Part shown: in pieces, positions 1 through 5,205 of the stretch
Layout of the letters: each line of letters opens with the position of its first letter
Numbering within the stretch: the first letter of the stretch is position 1
From: CAZGAQ01 sp964523405
GTDB taxonomy: Bacteria > Planctomycetota > Phycisphaerae > UBA1845 > Fen-1342
Assembly (NCBI GenBank): GCA_964523405.1
Contig: CAZGAQ010000066.1
Coordinates: 1-9,939, forward strand
DNA length: 9,939 nucleotides
Direction of reading: 5' to 3'
Position numbers and translations under genes: made by a program
Notes under the pieces: generated by a model
Seen by the model: the letters and a program-made list of their open reading frames with translations, nothing else
The model's database searches: none
What the model was told of the DNA's origin: nothing

Positions 1-2
1 CC

Positions 3-848
3 GTCGAGCTTCTTGGTTTGGTCATCTCTGTGCAGTTCGTAGTCTACTGTGCCGCGGCCGCGGAGGCGTTCGGTCTGCGGGCGGGCCAAATCACGGTCAT
101 GATTCACTCCGGTTCGCGCGGCCTGGGCTACCAGGTCTGCGACGATGCGCTCGTCGATCTGCGGAACGTGCCGCAGAAGTACGGCATCGAATTGCCCGAC
201 CGGCAACTCGTCTGCGCGCCCGTACACTCGCGCGAGGGGCAGCACTATCTCGGGGCGATGCGGGCCGCCGCCAACTACGCCTGGGCCAATCGGCAGATCA
301 TGACGCACCTCACGCGTGAGGCCTTCGCCCAGGTCTTCGGACGCAAGGCCGAGGCGCTGGAAATGGGCCTCGTGTACGACGTCGCCCACAACATCGCGAA
401 GCTGGAGCCGTACGAGATCAACGGCGAGACGCGGATGCTCTGCGTACACCGCAAGGGGGCGACGCGCGCGTTTCCCGCGGGCCATCCGGAAGTGCCCGCG
501 CGGTACCGCGGCGTCGGGCAGCCGGTGCTCGTGCCGGGCGACATGGGGCGCTCGAGCTGGGTACTCGTCGGGCAGCCGTCCGCGATGACCGAGGCGTTTG
601 GCAGCACCTGCCACGGCGCGGGACGCGTGATGTCCCGCTCGGCCGCCATCCGCGCGGCCCGCGGACGCTCGATCGAAAAGGAAATGGCCGCCCGCGGCGT
701 CCTCGCCCGCTGCCGCAGCCGCGAGGGCCTCGCCGAGGAGCAGCCGGAGGCGTACAAGGACGTGAGCCAGGTGGCCGAAGCGGTGCACGGCGCGGGCTTG
801 GCGCGGAAGGTCGCCCGCCTGCGGCCGCTGGGGGTGATTAAGGGGTAG
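3..848 (+). CDS. rtcB: RtcB family RNA-splicing ligase, C-terminal part (5' partial)
   Basis: RtcB joins RNA 2',3'-cyclic-phosphate or 3'-phosphate ends to 5'-OH ends using GTP and Mn2+, in tRNA splicing or RNA repair. Counting residues from the codon at position 18, I see HSGSRGLG with His30, HNIAKLE with His124 and the motif STCHGAGR with His199 (codon 612-614). In the family the last is the histidine that is guanylylated, and the first two are Mn ligands. The blocks HRKGATRAFPAGHP and GDMGRSSWVLVG are also RtcB hallmarks. About 280 of the usual 400-480 residues are present. The N-terminal half, with the metal-binding Cys, lies outside the window, so no start codon can be given. The first 10 or so residues fit the family poorly: the GNHF block expected just before VQFV is absent in this frame. 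No RtcA or RtcR neighbour is seen. Family identity is very likely; whether the full gene is intact is unknown. Confidence 0.95.
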   Translation, partial: VELLGLVISVQFVVYCAAAAEAFGLRAGQITVMIHSGSRGLGYQVCDDALVDLRNVPQKYGIELPDRQLVCAPVHSREGQHYLGAMRAAANYAWANRQIMTHLTREAFAQVFGRKAEALEMGLVYDVAHNIAKLEPYEINGETRMLCVHRKGATRAFPAGHPEVPARYRGVGQPVLVPGDMGRSSWVLVGQPSAMTEAFGSTCHGAGRVMSRSAAIRAARGRSIEKEMAARGVLARCRSREGLAEEQPEAYKDVSQVAEAVHGAGLARKVARLRPLGVIKG

Positions 849-895
849 CGGCGGGTGGCGCTGCGTGTTGGGAAGAGCGGGTCTGGCACCACTGA

Positions 896-977
896 GGACA
901 CGAAGGGCACGAAGGAAGAGGAACTTCCTTTTCACGGCGAAGGACGCAACGGACGCTACGGGCGTGAAGGAAGCGAA
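896..977. repeat. Degenerate period-9 intergenic repeat (two blocks)
   Basis: Two blocks of 9-bp units follow the RtcB gene. The first reads GGACACGAA (896-904), GGGCACGAA (905-913), GGAAGAGGA (914-922). The second reads GGACGCAAC (942-950), GGACGCTAC (951-959), GGGCGTGAA (960-968), GGAAGCGAA (969-977). The blocks are separated by 19 nt that include a small inverted repeat, AAGGAA (912-917) with TTCCTT (925-930). From memory, similar GGACACGAAGGGCACGAAGG-type sequences are scattered between genes in planctomycetes and related phyla and are often mis-translated as protein N-termini. Function is unknown. Confidence 0.6.
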
Positions 978-995
978 GAGAAACGGGGTAGAACA

Positions 996-1379
996 ATGGC
1001 ACAGACGGATCGACGCGTACCGGGACAGGAACTGGTGGAGAGGTTGCTCGGCTCGTTTCACTGGTCGGAGTTCCGCCGCGTCGCCCGAGTTGCAGCCATC
1101 GCGGACAGCGAGGAGCGGGTCACGCTGGAGCTGACGCTGCAGACGGAGTTCCGGCCGAGGAATGTGGAGATCGTGCTGGTCGCAGTCAACGCGACATGCA
1201 TACGACTCGATCACTTCATCGGAAGCGGCTGCGGCCTGGGGGGCTTCGAGGTCTTCGACAAGCGCGACGATCAGTGGGAGCGGGTCAAGTGGGCACTGCA
1301 TGACTATGAGGCGGACTCCGTGAGTTGTTACGCGGAGGACCTGCGGGTTGTGCGGGCGGAGTACGTACGACCAGCGTAG
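996..1379 (+). CDS. Small hypothetical protein, possibly Imm50-like
   Basis: This 127-residue soluble protein has no signal peptide or membrane segment. Near the N-terminus it has LLGSFHWSEFRRV (residues 17-29), then a predicted beta-rich core (VTLELTLQTEF, VEIVLVAVNA) and a C-terminal block GFEVF...ALHDYEADSVSCYAEDLRVV. The order (a FH motif after an N-terminal helix, two strands, a GF.V strand, then a Y...S..C..LRV ending) resembles small Imm50-like proteins whose members typically carry FHDAE near the start. I infer that from pattern memory only. If correct, it could be an orphan immunity-type protein, but no toxin or secretion gene is adjacent, so do not read this as function. The ATG at 996 is preferred over the GTG at 855 because the upstream 47 codons are translated period-9 repeat. 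The ribosome site is weak (purine-rich GAAGAGAAACGGGG, 975-988). Confidence 0.65.
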   Translation: MAQTDRRVPGQELVERLLGSFHWSEFRRVARVAAIADSEERVTLELTLQTEFRPRNVEIVLVAVNATCIRLDHFIGSGCGLGGFEVFDKRDDQWERVKWALHDYEADSVSCYAEDLRVVRAEYVRPA

Positions 1380-1577
1380 GCACTGTGTGCGCGGGCCGGG
1401 TGCCACTGCTGGCGCGCGAATCCCTTCTCGCACCCACTCCCTGCGGGACTCCTGCCCCGCCCCCATTGTTCGGGTGGCGTGGGCGTCCCGCCCGCCGTTG
1501 TCTCCTGTTGGGTGCCATGCTCAAGTTCCCGGCGCACCCGCGCCTGAGCATGTCTCCGTGTCTCGGGCCCCCTTCTC

Positions 1578-1631
1578 ACTCCCCCACCTCCCCACTGCGC
1601 TCGGTCCACTTCCCCACCGCCCCACTTCCCG
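1578..1631. repeat. C-rich octamer-like tract, G-quadruplex-prone on minus strand
   Basis: Imperfect 8-bp units begin with AC and end in a C run: ACTCCCCC (1578-1585), ACCTCCCC (1586-1593), a degenerate stretch, then ACTTCCCC (1608-1615), ACCGCCCC (1616-1623) and ACTTCCCG (1624-1631). On the minus strand these give G runs of 3-5 with short spacers, which could fold as a G-quadruplex. Related AGTGGGG-type tracts are, from memory, common between genes in planctomycetes and other environmental phyla. No role is evident. Confidence 0.45.
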
Positions 1632-1677
1632 CACCTCACGCACCGCGCGCCGCCCCTCCGCTCGCCCCGCGGCCCCT

Positions 1678-1782
1678 GGCCGCTTCAGCGGCCTACCTCG
1701 GCGCAGCCGGGCAAATAGGCCAGCCCTTCAGGGCTGGTACGCCACCCCAATATTCTCGCCCCCCAGGCCGTTTCAACGGCCT
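1678..1782. repeat. Array of four short hairpins, three with identical TTCA loop
   Basis: Hairpin 1 is GGCCGC-TTCA-GCGGCC (1678-1693). Hairpin 2 pairs CTCGGC (1697-1702) with GCCGGG (1706-1711) around a GCA loop, with one G-T wobble. Hairpin 3 is CCAGCCC-TTCA-GGGCTGG (1720-1737). Hairpin 4 is AGGCCGT-TTCA-ACGGCCT (1765-1782). The three TTCA stems differ in sequence but keep perfect pairing, and they start 42 and 45 bp apart. On the minus strand the loop reads TGAA. This looks like a REP-like or structured intergenic element. I do not see a RAYT transposase in the window, and the GTAG/GGAG-type tetranucleotides expected at the hairpin foot are not obvious. No T-tract follows any stem, so these are not classical terminators. 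Confidence 0.7.
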
Positions 1783-1847
1783 TCTTTCCGCCCCGCGCAC
1801 GCCCCCTTCGATCCCCCTCTTCGCCGCCTCCGGTGCCCCCGCTGGCC

Positions 1848-1889
1848 AAAAAAAAGAGCCTTTCATCCGCTCGCCCTCCGTGGTATCGT
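1848..1889 (+). promoter_or_regulatory. Possible sigma70-like promoter for the PEP-CTERM gene
   Basis: TTTCAT (1861-1866) and TATCGT (1884-1889) are separated by exactly 17 bp. An A8 run (1848-1855) sits just upstream at a distance suited to an UP element. The start of transcription would fall near 1896, about 40 nt before the ATG at 1937. The hexamers match the consensus only partly, so this is a weak call. Confidence 0.27.
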
Positions 1890-1936
1890 GCTCGGCGCTA
1901 GTGTTGTGGGCTACGGGGGCTTTAGGAGGAGAGGCT

Positions 1937-2785
1937 ATGCTCCACACTCGTGCCTGGGCTGTGATCGTGTTTGGCGTCTTGGCCGCGGCGGCCGCTTCGG
2001 GCGCGCTGCTGTACGACAACGGCCCGATTATTACGAACCCGACCGGCGGGACGGGCGGGATCGCGGGGCTACCCATCAGCAACCCCGACTCCTTCACCAT
2101 CCCGGGCAGTTCGCTCCTGTACTACACGACCGGCATCGGCCTCTCCGTCGCGTACAACACCGCCGTCGCGGAGGACTTCACGGTCCCCGAGAGCGGCTGG
2201 AAGGTGGACACGCTGACCGTCTACGCGTTCCAGTCGGGCTGGACGACACCAAGTGCACAGGCGATTCACGTCAACATCTGGAATGCGACCCCGTATTCGG
2301 CCGGCTCGCCACCGCCGGTGCCGGATCCGCTGCCGCAGCCGATGCTGGCGACGTCGCTGATCCTGCCGGCGGGCGAGGGGCGGTTCGTGTGCCATCGACA
2401 GGGGAATGCGACCGGAACGTCGACGAATCGGCCGGTGTTCGCGTACACGGTGTCACTGGACGGGCTGCCAAATCACGGCGAGCTGCCGGCCGGGACGTAC
2501 TGGATGCAATGGGCCATCGTGGGCGCATCGACGCCGACGGCACTGATCTACACGCCGCTGGTTTCACCGCGCACCGCGGTCTCGAACTGGAACGCACGCC
2601 TGTACAACTCCCTGACAGGCAGTTCGACGGGGCCGCGCGATTGGTTCGAAGGTCGGGAAGGATACTCGGCCGGCGTGTCCGAGGGACGGCCGTACGCACT
2701 GCCGTTCCAGCTTGACGGGACGGTCCTGCCGGAGCCGGCGACGACGGCGCTGCTGGTGCTGGCGGCGCTGATGCGGCGGCGCTAG
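1937..2785 (+). CDS. PEP-CTERM sorting domain secreted protein
   Basis: This is a 282-residue exported protein of unknown function. The start is set by AGGAGG (1924-1929) 7 nt before the ATG and by an N-terminal signal peptide (hydrophobic residues about 7-23, likely cut after SGA). The mature part is rich in Gly, Pro, Ser and Thr. It contains VAEDFTVPESGWKVDTLTVY (77-96) and LPAGTYWMQWAIVG (183-196). These resemble motifs in a recurrent set of planctomycete secreted proteins with 'DDFTVP..W.I' and 'LPAGTYWL.W' blocks, probably beta-sandwich. The C-terminus is a PEP-CTERM tag: PEP at 265-267, a short hydrophobic stretch (268-279) and a final RRR. In the known system an exosortase/archaeosortase-like enzyme recognises this tag, which implies such an enzyme elsewhere in the genome. 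The hydrophobic part is shorter than usual (about 11 residues). Alternative upstream starts lack ribosome sites. Confidence 0.88.
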   Translation: MLHTRAWAVIVFGVLAAAAASGALLYDNGPIITNPTGGTGGIAGLPISNPDSFTIPGSSLLYYTTGIGLSVAYNTAVAEDFTVPESGWKVDTLTVYAFQSGWTTPSAQAIHVNIWNATPYSAGSPPPVPDPLPQPMLATSLILPAGEGRFVCHRQGNATGTSTNRPVFAYTVSLDGLPNHGELPAGTYWMQWAIVGASTPTALIYTPLVSPRTAVSNWNARLYNSLTGSSTGPRDWFEGREGYSAGVSEGRPYALPFQLDGTVLPEPATTALLVLAALMRRR

Positions 2786-2804
2786 GGCGAGCTGTCGGCA
2801 AAGT

Positions 2805-2821
2805 GGTCCGCACAGCGGACC
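2805..2821. other. Perfect 7-bp hairpin downstream of the PEP-CTERM gene
   Basis: GGTCCGC (2805-2811) and GCGGACC (2815-2821) pair perfectly around an ACA loop, 19 nt after the stop codon. No T-tract follows. It may help 3'-end protection of the mRNA or act with the larger hairpin 12 nt further on. Confidence 0.5.
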
Positions 2822-2833
2822 CGACGGTTAACG

Positions 2834-2871
2834 AGTGGCGCCGGACGCGGAGGTCCGGCGCTACTGGTTTT
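2834..2871 (+). terminator. Rho-independent terminator of the PEP-CTERM gene
   Basis: A 13-bp stem forms between 2834-2846 and 2853-2865, with one G-T wobble and a 6-nt loop (GCGGAG). Its core is GCGCCGGAC with GTCCGGCGC. GGTTTT (2866-2871) follows. The T-tract sits on the plus-strand side only, so it fits termination of the rightward gene. It lies between two convergent genes, so the stem could also slow leftward transcripts from rpiB. Short hairpins of this CCGGAC type also recur as intergenic repeats in some genomes, so a repeat origin is possible. Confidence 0.65.
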
Positions 2872-2931
2872 GTGCGGGGCGCGTTCCCGACCCGATTCCG
2901 GCGCGCGTTCCTGCCCTAGGCCTGGCGCACG

Positions 2932-3444
2932 TTACTGGCCGAGTTCGGCGGCGGGTTTGGGGTGCGGCGCGCCGGGAGTTGGTTCGCCGGTGCCGTCCTT
3001 CTGATGCTCGCGTTCGTAGTCGAGGATCTTCTCAACGCGGCGGGCGTGGCGGCCACCCTCGAATTCCGTGGTGAGCCAACTGCGGACAATGCCCTGCATG
3101 AGGGCGTCGCCGACGAGGTCGGCCGGTAGGCACAGGACGTTGGCGTCGTTGTGGCGGCGGGACATCTGGGCCGTCAGTTCATCGTGGCACAGCGCGGCCC
3201 GTACGCCGCGGACCTTGTTCGCGCTGATGGACATGCCAATGCCGCTGCCGCAGAACAGGATTCCCCGGTCGGCGTGCCCATCGGTCACATACTCGGCCAC
3301 CGCCAGCGCGGTGTCCGGATAATCTGCGGCCTGCTTGGCGTGGACGCCCTTGTCCTCGATTTCGAGGCCCATGTCGAGCAGCAGCGCTTTGATGCGCTCC
3401 TTCGCTTCGTACCCGCGATGATCGCTACCAATGGCGATCTTCAT
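2932..3444 (-). CDS. rpiB: Ribose-5-phosphate isomerase B (RpiB/LacAB family)
   Basis: RpiB interconverts D-ribose 5-phosphate and D-ribulose 5-phosphate in the non-oxidative pentose phosphate pathway, in the cytoplasm. The 170-residue product opens with MKIAIGSDHRGYEAKE (Asp8, His9) and has the catalytic cysteine block CGSGIGMSISANK (Cys65). It also has SRRHNDANVLCLPA (His98) and the phosphate-side motif FEGGRHARRVEKI. The usual family length is 140-150 residues. The extra 20 or so at the C-terminus are Pro/Glu-rich and probably disordered. The start at 3444 is chosen because GGAGGAG lies a few bases upstream and the family begins with MKIAIGSDH. The start lies 20 nt inside the upstream gene, which suggests translational coupling with the TsaC-phosphatase fusion. 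Confidence 0.95.
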   Translation of the reverse strand: MKIAIGSDHRGYEAKERIKALLLDMGLEIEDKGVHAKQAADYPDTALAVAEYVTDGHADRGILFCGSGIGMSISANKVRGVRAALCHDELTAQMSRRHNDANVLCLPADLVGDALMQGIVRSWLTTEFEGGRHARRVEKILDYEREHQKDGTGEPTPGAPHPKPAAELGQ

Positions 3445-4564
3445 CGAGGAACTCCTCCAACCGCACGTCGATCGCACGCGCGATCTGCTCCGCACAGCGC
3501 CGGTACTGCTCCGCCGTCCCGCCAATAGGGTCCACGACCGGACCCGCCGGGTCAAGCAGCACCACGCGGGCTGCGGCCCCGGGCACGAGGTTCAGCACGC
3601 TCTGGCGATGCTCCGAGGACATAACATATATCCGCTCGGCCCGATGTACCAACTCCGGCGTGAGGGCCTGTGAGCGGTGTCGCGTCACGTCCAGCCCGCG
3701 CCGGGCCATTTCCTCTAGAGCCCCACTCGAGGCCGGCGCCCCCGCGCCTCCCATCGTTCCAGCCGAGAGGACGCGGTACCCGGCGGCGGCCAGTTGGTCG
3801 GCATTCAATCCCAGAGCGCGGCCCAAGGCGTCGCGGAAGAGGCATTCCGCCATGGGCGAACGACAGGAGTTGCCGGTACAGACGAAGAGGATGTCGCTGG
3901 TGGCCAAGCGTGCGATCGTGCGCTCGTCCACGGCGCCGGCCCGCAGCACGTCCCACTCGTTGCCCCGGATCTGCACGATGGTGGACGCTTTGTGATAGCG
4001 CGTGCGGCCGGCATCCAGGGCACAATCAACGGCGCCATCGAGGTCACGCAGGGCCTCAGCGAGGTCGGTCGGAGGCGCGGCCCCGCGGCGGTTGGCGCTG
4101 CTCGCAATGACCGGGACACCGGCTTCGACGAGCAGACGGGCCGCGACCGGGTGATCCGGACAGCGCAAACCGACGAGTCTGTCGCGGTACAGATCGGCGA
4201 TTTCCTCCGGCGAACAGAGCGTAGCGACCTGGGTACCGAGAGGGTCGGGTTCCGCGCAGACGAGAGTCACGGGACCGGGCCAGGCACGGCGGACCAGGCG
4301 GCGGGTGACGGCCGAGGGCGCGGTAAGGTACTTGCGGATGTCGCTCTTTGCACCGACGTGGACGGTAAATGGCTGCTGCTCGTCGCGGCCTTTGACGTCG
4401 CGGAGACGGGCAACGGCGGCAGGGCTGGCCGCGTTGGCCCCGACGCCGTAGACGGTCTCCGTGGGGAAGACGACCAAGCCGCCGTCCCGGAGGGTCCGGG
4501 CGGCCTCCGCCACAGCGGAAACATAAGCGTTTGCCTGGCCAGTATTTAGAACTCTCGTGCGCAT
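3425..4564 (-). CDS. tsaC: TsaC (YrdC domain) fused to low-molecular-weight protein phosphatase
   Basis: This single 379-residue protein has two enzyme domains. Residues about 10-212 are a YrdC/Sua5 domain with PTETVYGVGANA (34-45), VKGR (57-60), WPGPVTLV (95-102), VGLRCPDHP (131-139), ASSANRRG (154-161) and STIVQI (194-199). YrdC enzymes make threonylcarbamoyl-AMP from threonine, bicarbonate and ATP for tRNA t6A37. Residues 225-376 are a LMW protein tyrosine phosphatase-like domain: the P-loop is VCTGNSCRSPMAE with nucleophile Cys229 and Arg235 (CX5R), and the general acid is Asp345 in VVDPIGG. The residue after Asn232 is Ser, where the arginine phosphatase YwlE has Thr and classical tyrosine phosphatases usually have Ile. 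The substrate is therefore open (phospho-Arg or phospho-Tyr). It sits first in a unit with rpiB, as in the Bacillus ywlC-ywlE-ywlF region. The ribosome site is weak (AAAGG). There is no frameshift or stop between the domains, so the fusion looks genuine. Confidence 0.92.
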   Translation of the reverse strand: MRTRVLNTGQANAYVSAVAEAARTLRDGGLVVFPTETVYGVGANAASPAAVARLRDVKGRDEQQPFTVHVGAKSDIRKYLTAPSAVTRRLVRRAWPGPVTLVCAEPDPLGTQVATLCSPEEIADLYRDRLVGLRCPDHPVAARLLVEAGVPVIASSANRRGAAPPTDLAEALRDLDGAVDCALDAGRTRYHKASTIVQIRGNEWDVLRAGAVDERTIARLATSDILFVCTGNSCRSPMAECLFRDALGRALGLNADQLAAAGYRVLSAGTMGGAGAPASSGALEEMARRGLDVTRHRSQALTPELVHRAERIYVMSSEHRQSVLNLVPGAAARVVLLDPAGPVVDPIGGTAEQYRRCAEQIARAIDVRLEEFLDEDRHW

Positions 4565-4590
4565 GCTGCCTTTCGCACCCCGTAGTAGCG

Positions 4591-4619
4591 ATTCTCGGCG
4601 GTTCGCGCAGGGCTGTCAA
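4591..4619 (-). promoter_or_regulatory. Sigma70-like promoter for the tsaC fusion-rpiB unit
   Basis: On the minus strand a perfect -35 TTGACA (plus 4614-4619) is followed after 17 bp by GAGAAT (plus 4591-4596), a 4 of 6 match to the -10 consensus. Transcription would begin near 4584, giving a leader of about 20 nt before the ATG at 4564. I see no riboswitch-like structure in that short leader. Confidence 0.65.
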
Positions 4620-4739
4620 CCGCGGCCGTTGCGGCAAGGTCGGGTGTCGCATTCCGGGGCTCGGAGCGGCGCCCCGCGCAACCGGCTGATCCGGCGTCCG
4701 CTGGGGCCGTGAATGCAGCAGGTGCTGGGCGGTCGTGGC

Positions 4740-4768
4740 TTGCGATCTATGTAGCCGGCGCTTATACT
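4740..4768 (+). promoter_or_regulatory. Sigma70-like promoter for the small basic protein gene
   Basis: TTGCGA (4740-4745) and TATACT (4763-4768) are 17 bp apart, a good match to the housekeeping consensus. Transcription would start near 4775, about 32 nt before the ATG at 4807. It fires away from the divergent tsaC-fusion promoter, and the two core promoters lie 120 bp apart (4620-4739). Confidence 0.65.
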
Positions 4769-4806
4769 GTGGGGCTTCCCGTAATGGGATGAGCGGAGTA
4801 GCGACC

Positions 4807-5115
4807 ATGGACGTCAAGCCCGGTTCGAAGGTGACCGTCGAGATTACCGGCCTGCCCACCAGCGCGGCCGCCCAAAAGACCCTTGCGCGCGTCTGCCGCA
4901 AGGACCCCGTGCTCGTGCGCCAGCAGCGCTATGCGGATCGTCATCGTCCGAGCTGGCAGACGTGGCGGCGCGGTGGCCGCCTGTGGCACCACCAGATGTT
5001 CAGCACGCCTGGCGTGGACTTCACCCCCGGTACGAAGTACAGCGTCCCCGCGACGCTCGACGTGATCCGCGACCTGGCGAGCGTGCAACGCTGGATCAAG
5101 GTGACGACCGCGTAG
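4807..5115 (+). CDS. Small basic protein of unknown function
   Basis: This 102-residue protein has no signal peptide or membrane segment. It opens with MDVKPGSKVTVEITGLPTSA, then has AAQKTLARVCRKDP, a very basic middle (RRGGRLWHHQ, around residues 55-64) and a hydrophobic ending, VPATLDVIRDLASVQRWIKV (80-99). The 'KPG..VTV...P...AAQKTL.R...KDP' start and 'D.VRDL.SV.R.I.V' end remind me of a small conserved planctomycete protein with no named function; this is memory, not a search. The net positive charge and probable beta-rich start would suit nucleic-acid binding, but this is inference. GGAG (4795-4798) lies 8 nt before the ATG, and a good promoter precedes it, so the gene is likely real and expressed. 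Confidence 0.78.
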   Translation: MDVKPGSKVTVEITGLPTSAAAQKTLARVCRKDPVLVRQQRYADRHRPSWQTWRRGGRLWHHQMFSTPGVDFTPGTKYSVPATLDVIRDLASVQRWIKVTTA

Positions 5116-5139
5116 TTGACCCGCCCACCCGGAAGTGTC

Positions 5140-5169
5140 TTGTCGCGCCGCCGGGAGCCGAAGTAGGAT
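5140..5169 (+). promoter_or_regulatory. Weak candidate promoter for the zinc-ribbon membrane protein
   Basis: TTGTCG (5140-5145) and TAGGAT (5164-5169) are 18 bp apart, which would start transcription near 5176, 30 nt before the ATG at 5206. Both hexamers deviate from consensus. Read-through from the gene ending at 5115 is an equally good explanation. Confidence 0.3.
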
Positions 5170-5205
5170 AAGCTTGTCCTGCACGGTTTACTGGCGGCGG
5201 GGCCG

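Larger units (their letters stand above)
1380..1936. other. Gene-free, pyrimidine-rich intergenic region
   Basis: No credible gene lies here on either strand. Open frames crossing it have no ribosome site and biased proline/arginine/alanine composition. The region has strong strand asymmetry, with C-rich runs on the plus strand. It contains the C-rich octamer-like tract (1578-1631), the hairpin array (1678-1782), an A8 run (1848-1855) and probably the promoter of the downstream PEP-CTERM gene. 1380-1577 is GC-rich with nothing I can name. Confidence 0.6.

Noticed and set aside
855..995. GTG start for the small protein, adding 47 residues
   Set aside because: The extra residues are translated period-9 repeat; the ATG at 996 gives a sensible protein start.
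1678..1782. CRISPR-like spacing of palindromic repeats
   Set aside because: The palindromes differ in sequence, are only 16-18 bp long, and no cas gene is nearby; a CRISPR array needs near-identical direct repeats.
1325..1936. N-terminal extension of the PEP-CTERM protein by 204 codons
   Set aside because: The extension translates C-rich repeats and hairpins, starts inside the previous gene and has no ribosome site, while the ATG at 1937 has AGGAGG and a signal peptide.
3552..3673. Separate start for the phosphatase domain as its own gene
   Set aside because: The frame is continuous from the YrdC domain with no internal start carrying a ribosome site before CTGNSCRS, so a fusion is the simpler reading.
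3794..4549. 251-codon open frame on the plus strand
   Set aside because: It lies opposite the tsaC-phosphatase fusion, whose motifs are unmistakable; the plus-strand product has no recognisable domain.
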